From Candidula unifasciata (Eukaryota > Mollusca > Gastropoda > Stylommatophora > Geomitridae), in the NCBI GenBank assembly GCA_905116865.2, contig CAJHNH020002413.1, positions 440,349-504,348 of the forward strand: 64,000 nt of DNA, given 5' to 3'. Below the pieces are notes generated by a model that was not told where the DNA came from, ran no database searches, and saw only the letters and a list, made by a program, of their open reading frames with translations. The position numbers and the translations under genes were made by a program. This document shows positions 59,988-64,000 of this stretch, in pieces; position 1 is the first letter of the stretch; each line of letters starts with the position of its first letter.

Positions 59988-62900
59988 TTGCACACTTGAC
60001 ATGTGGTATAGTTACTTTAGCATTCTCACACTTGACCTGATGTGATATAGTTACTCCCATTTTTTAACTTGTGACATTCTGTGAAATAGATACTGTAGTG
60101 TTCTTACTTTCGACATGTTGTGATATAGTACCTCAATGGTCCTCACACTTGACATTGTTGAAATAGTTACTCCAATGTTCATATGTTGTGATACAGTTAC
60201 TTGCATAGTTACTCCAGTGTTCTGATACTTGGCTTTTTTAAAAATATATAGTTACTCTAATGTTCTTAATCTTAACATGTTATGATATAGTTACTCCAGT
60301 GTTCTCACTCTTGACATGTTGTGATATAGTTACTCTTACTGCAGTGCTGTCACTCTTGACATGTTGTATATTATTGTTACTCCAGTATTCTCACTCGTGA
60401 CATGTTGTGATATAGATACAAAGTGTTCTCACACTTGACATGTTCTGATATAGTTACTTCAGTGTTTTCACTTTTGACATGTTGGGATATAGTTACTTCG
60501 GTGTCTTTACACTTGACATTTAGCTACATAGTTACTCTAGTGTACTTACTCTTCACCTGTTGTGATATAGTTACTCTTACTGCAGCTCTTTCACTCTTGA
60601 CATGTTGTGATTTAGTTACTCCATGGTTATCAGTATTGTCATGTGATGTTTGTAGTTAGACCAGTGTTCGCACTCTTGACATGTTGTTATATAGTTACTT
60701 CAGTAGTATTACACTTGACATATTCTGGAATAATTACTCCAGTAGTGGTACACATAAAGTGTGTTGTTATAGTTACTCCTTTCATTTCATGCTTGACGTG
60801 TTGTGTTATAATTACCTCACTGTTGTCACTCTTGACATGTTCTAATACAGTTACACCTAGTGTTCTGACAATTGACATTTTTTTTACATAGTTACTCCAA
60901 TGTTCTCAATCTTACCATGTTCTGATACGGTTACACCTAGTGTTCTAGCACTTGACATTTTTCTTTACATAGTTACTCTAGTGTTCTCACTCTTGACATG
61001 TTATGTTATAGTTACTCCAATGTTCTGACTTGTGACATGTTGTGGCATAGTTACTCTAGTGTTCTCACTCTTAAAATGTTATGTTATAGTTACTCTTGAC
61101 AGGTTCTGGTATAGTTACTCTAGTGTTCTCTCTTGACATGTTTTGTTATAGTTACTTTAGTGTTCTCGCTCTTGACATGTTATGTTATAGGTACTCTACT
61201 CTTGACATGTTATGTTTTAGGTACTCTAGTGCTCCTAATGTTATTGTTATGTTATATTCAATCACTTTTTCTCACTCTTGACATGTTATGTTACAGTTAT
61301 TCCATTTTTCTCACTCGTGACATGTTGTGTTTAGTTTCTCTAGTGTTCTCACTCTTGACATGTTATGTTATAGTCACTTAATTTTTCTCACTCTTGACAT
61401 GTTATGTTATAGTTACTCCAGTTTTCTCACTCTTGGCATGTTGTGTCATAGTTACTCAAATGTTCTCACTCTTGACATGTTATGTTATAGTTACTCTAGT
61501 GTTCTCACTCTTGACATGTTATGTTATAGTTACTCTTATGTTCTCACTCTTGACATGTTCTGGTATAGTTACTCTAGTGTTCTCTCTTCACATGTTATGT
61601 TATAGTTACTTTAGTGTTCTCGCTCTTGATATGTTATGTTATAGGTACTCTAGTGTTCTTAATGGTATAGTTATGTTATAGTTAATCCATTTTTCTCACT
61701 CTTGACATGTTATGTTATAGTTACTCCATTTTTCTCACTCTTGACATGTTGTTATATAGTTACTTCAGTAGTAGTACACTTGACATGTTGTGATATCATT
61801 ACTCTAGTGTTCTCACTCTTGACATGTTATGGTATAGTTACTCTTGACATGTTATGTTATAGTTACTCTAATGTTCTCACTCTTGACATGTTGTGTTATA
61901 GTTACTCCATTTTTCTTATTCTTGGCATGTTGTGTTATTTTTACTCCAGGTTTCTCACTCTTGACATTTTGTGTTATCGTTACTCTAGTGTTCTCACTCT
62001 CGACATATTATGTTATAGTTACTCTAGTGTTCTCGCTTGACATTACACCAGTAGTGGTACACTTAAAATATTGTGCTTTTGTTACTTCATTAATTGCTTA
62101 CTTGACATGTGGTATAGTTACTTTAGCATTCTCACATTTGACCTGATGTGATATAGTTACTCCCATTTTTTAACTCGTGACATTCTGTGAAATAGATACT
62201 GCAGTGTTCTTACTTTCGACATGTTGTGATATAGTACCTCCATGGTCCTCACACTTGACATTTTTGACATAGTTATTCCAATGTTCATATTTTGTGATAG
62301 TTACTTGCATAGTTACTCCAGTGTTCTGATACTTGGCATTAAAAAAAAAAATATAGTTACTCTGTTACTCTAATGTTCTTACTATTAACATGTTTTGAGA
62401 TAGTTACTCCAGTGTTCTCACTCTTGACATGTTGTGATATAGTTACTCTTACTGCAGTGTTTTCACTCTTGACATGTTGTAAATTATTGTTACTCCAGTA
62501 TTCTCACTCGTGACATGTTGTGATGTAGATACAACAGTGTTCTCACACTGGACATGTTGTGATACAGATACAAAGTGTTCTCACACTTGACATGTTCTGA
62601 TATAGTTACTGCAGTGTTTTCACTCTTGACATGTTGTGATTTAGTTACTCCATGGTTATCAGTATTGTCATGTGATGTTTGTAGTTACAACAGTGTTCTC
62701 ACTCTTGACATGTTGTTATATAGTTACTTCAGTAGTATTACACTTGGCATATTTTGATATAATTACTCCAGTAGTGGTACACTTGAAATGTTTTGTTATT
62801 GTTACTCCTTTAATTTTATGCTTGACATGTTGTGGTATAGTACCTTCAGTGTTCTCACTCTTGACATGTTATGATATAGTTACACCAGTGTTCTGACACA

Positions 62901-63830
62901 ATATTTTTTTTTTCTTGTATTTACTAGAATGTTCTCAATCCTAACATCCTGTGATATAGTTACTGCAGTGTTCTCATTCTTGACATTTTATGTTTTAGTT
63001 ACTCTATTGTTTTCACTCTTGACATGTTGTGGTATAGTTACTCCAGTGTTCTCACTCTTGACATGTTGTGGTATAGTTACTCTGGTGTTCTCTCTCTCGA
63101 CCTGTTATGTTATAGGTACTCTAGTGTTCCTAATATTATAGTGAATCCATTTTTCTAACTCTTGACATGTTGTGTTTTAGTTACTCTAGTGTTTTCACTC
63201 TTGACATGTTTTGTTATAGTTACTGTAGTGTTCTCACTCTTAACATGTTATGTTATCATTACTCTAGTGTTCTCACTCTTGACATGTTATGTTATAGTTA
63301 CTCTAGTGTTCTCACTCTTGACATGTTATCTTATAGTTACTCTAATGTTCTGACTTTTGACATGTTGTGTTATAGTTACTCTAGTGTTCTCACTCTTGAC
63401 ATGTTATGTTATAGGTACTCTAGTGTTCTTGCTCTTGACATGTTATCTTATAGGTACTCTAGTGTTCCTAATGTTATAGTTATGTTATAGTTAATCCATT
63501 TTTATCACTCTTGATATGTTATGTTATAGTCACTCCATTTTTTTCTCTCACTCTTGACATGTTATAGTTACTCCAGTTTTCTCACTCTTGACATGTTCTA
63601 GTTTAGTTACTCTAGTGTTCTCTTTTGACATGTTTTGTTATAGTTACTTTAGTGTTCTCGCTCTTGACATGTTATGTTATAGGTACTCTAGTGTTCTTAA
63701 TGTTATAGTTATGTTATAGTTAATCCATTTTTCTCACTCTTGACATGTAATGTTATAGTAACTCCATTTTTCTCACTCTTGACATGTTGTTATATAGTTA
63801 CTTCTGTAGTAGTACACTTGACATTCAGTC
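59988..63830. repeat. Satellite type B, copy 2, right part, with a 2.1-kb tandem block
   Basis: GACATGTGGTATAGTTACTT at 59998 recurs at 62104 (2106 bp), paralleling the 2100-bp block of copy 1. The block therefore formed before the segmental duplication. The array ends near 63830 at ACACTTGACATT. Confidence 0.92.
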
Positions 63831-64000
63831 TTTCTCTGTTCTTCTCGTTACCCATACTTGTCAGCCCCCACACAGTAAACCCACACGTCTACTTTCACGG
63901 GCGTGCATGCCTCGTTCATGTTAATACATTTTCACTGGTTCTCTCCCCCTCACTACTCGAGCCAGTGCTGACACCATATCCTTGAACTCTTGAAAAGTAC
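63831..64000. other. Unassigned DNA at window end sharing 69 bp with 55073-55141
   Basis: The final 69 bases (from 63932) match 55073-55141, including CTCACTACTCGAGCCAGTGC. The preceding 100 bases do not. It may be the start of another copy of the C/A-rich element found in 54540-55195. Confidence 0.7.

Larger units (their letters stand above)
48716..63830 (+). repeat. Segmental duplication, copy 2
   Basis: Direct repeat of 32230-47480. Shared landmarks include the 67-codon-size minus-strand segment at 48889-49092 (= 32404-32607), the exon-like motifs, the 51-bp array, the LINE C-terminal segment (51793-51998 = 36470-36675) and the LINE insertion in satellite B (59594-59987 = 43920-44310). 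It carries a 2.7-kb segment (52467-55195) that copy 1 lacks and a longer type A satellite. Confidence 0.9.

Noticed and set aside
37660..63825. Dozens of long open frames rich in LTCYVIVTLVFSL or LDMLCYSYSSVLT, looking like membrane proteins
   Set aside because: They are translations of 36- and 39-bp satellite monomers, whose length is divisible by three; several frames are open at once and borders are random.

Overview
This is a repeat-dominated stretch of a eukaryotic, almost certainly metazoan, nuclear genome. Spliceosomal-type exon borders, many decayed non-LTR retrotransposons, hAT, piggyBac, mariner and Mutator-like DNA transposons, a processed ribosomal-protein pseudogene and kilobases of satellite DNA all point that way. 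TTAGGG-type (not TTAGG) telomere-like repeats and the mix of element families fit an aquatic invertebrate, perhaps a mollusc or another lophotrochozoan. No single-copy marker fixes the species. There is no operon, bacterial gene, CRISPR array or tRNA that I can support.

Layout. 1-2.8 kb holds two decayed LINE reverse transcriptases. 3.4-14.6 kb (minus strand) holds the only convincing host gene: a signal-peptide exon (14219-14603) and a 3.1-kb Gln-rich repeat exon (3410-6556), joined in the same reading frame by a phase-1 intron of about 7.7 kb. The intron contains TTAA-flanked MITEs, LINE fragments, an RPL23 retropseudogene and a piggyBac-like element. Only 128 bp upstream of the start codon sits a 3.2-kb hAT element with perfect 8-bp target-site duplications. 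18-31 kb is simple-sequence DNA (TTC, G-rich, TA, CT, CA), 31-bp and 25-bp minisatellites, a mariner tail, LINE tails and a 1.44-kb foldback element with inverted telomere-like arrays. 31.3-32.4 kb is a Mutator-like transposase pseudogene.

The right half, 32.2-47.5 kb and 48.7-63.8 kb, is a direct segmental duplication. Each copy runs: MULE remnant, exon-like repeats, 51-bp minisatellite, LINE 3' fragment, then 8-10 kb of a degenerate satellite with 36-50 bp monomers. Part of the satellite is organised as a 167-bp four-monomer higher-order repeat. The two copies are joined by a 25-bp minisatellite and a truncated hAT transposase fragment, and they differ by several clean insertions or deletions. 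The joint could also be an assembly of two haplotypes.

No genes here act together as a pathway. The points of real interest are the secreted Gln-rich gene, the foldback element with telomere-like arms, the datable transposon insertions, and the satellite architecture. Long open frames in 33-, 36-, 39-, 51- and 60-bp arrays follow from unit lengths divisible by three and are not genes, except for the Gln-rich exon.
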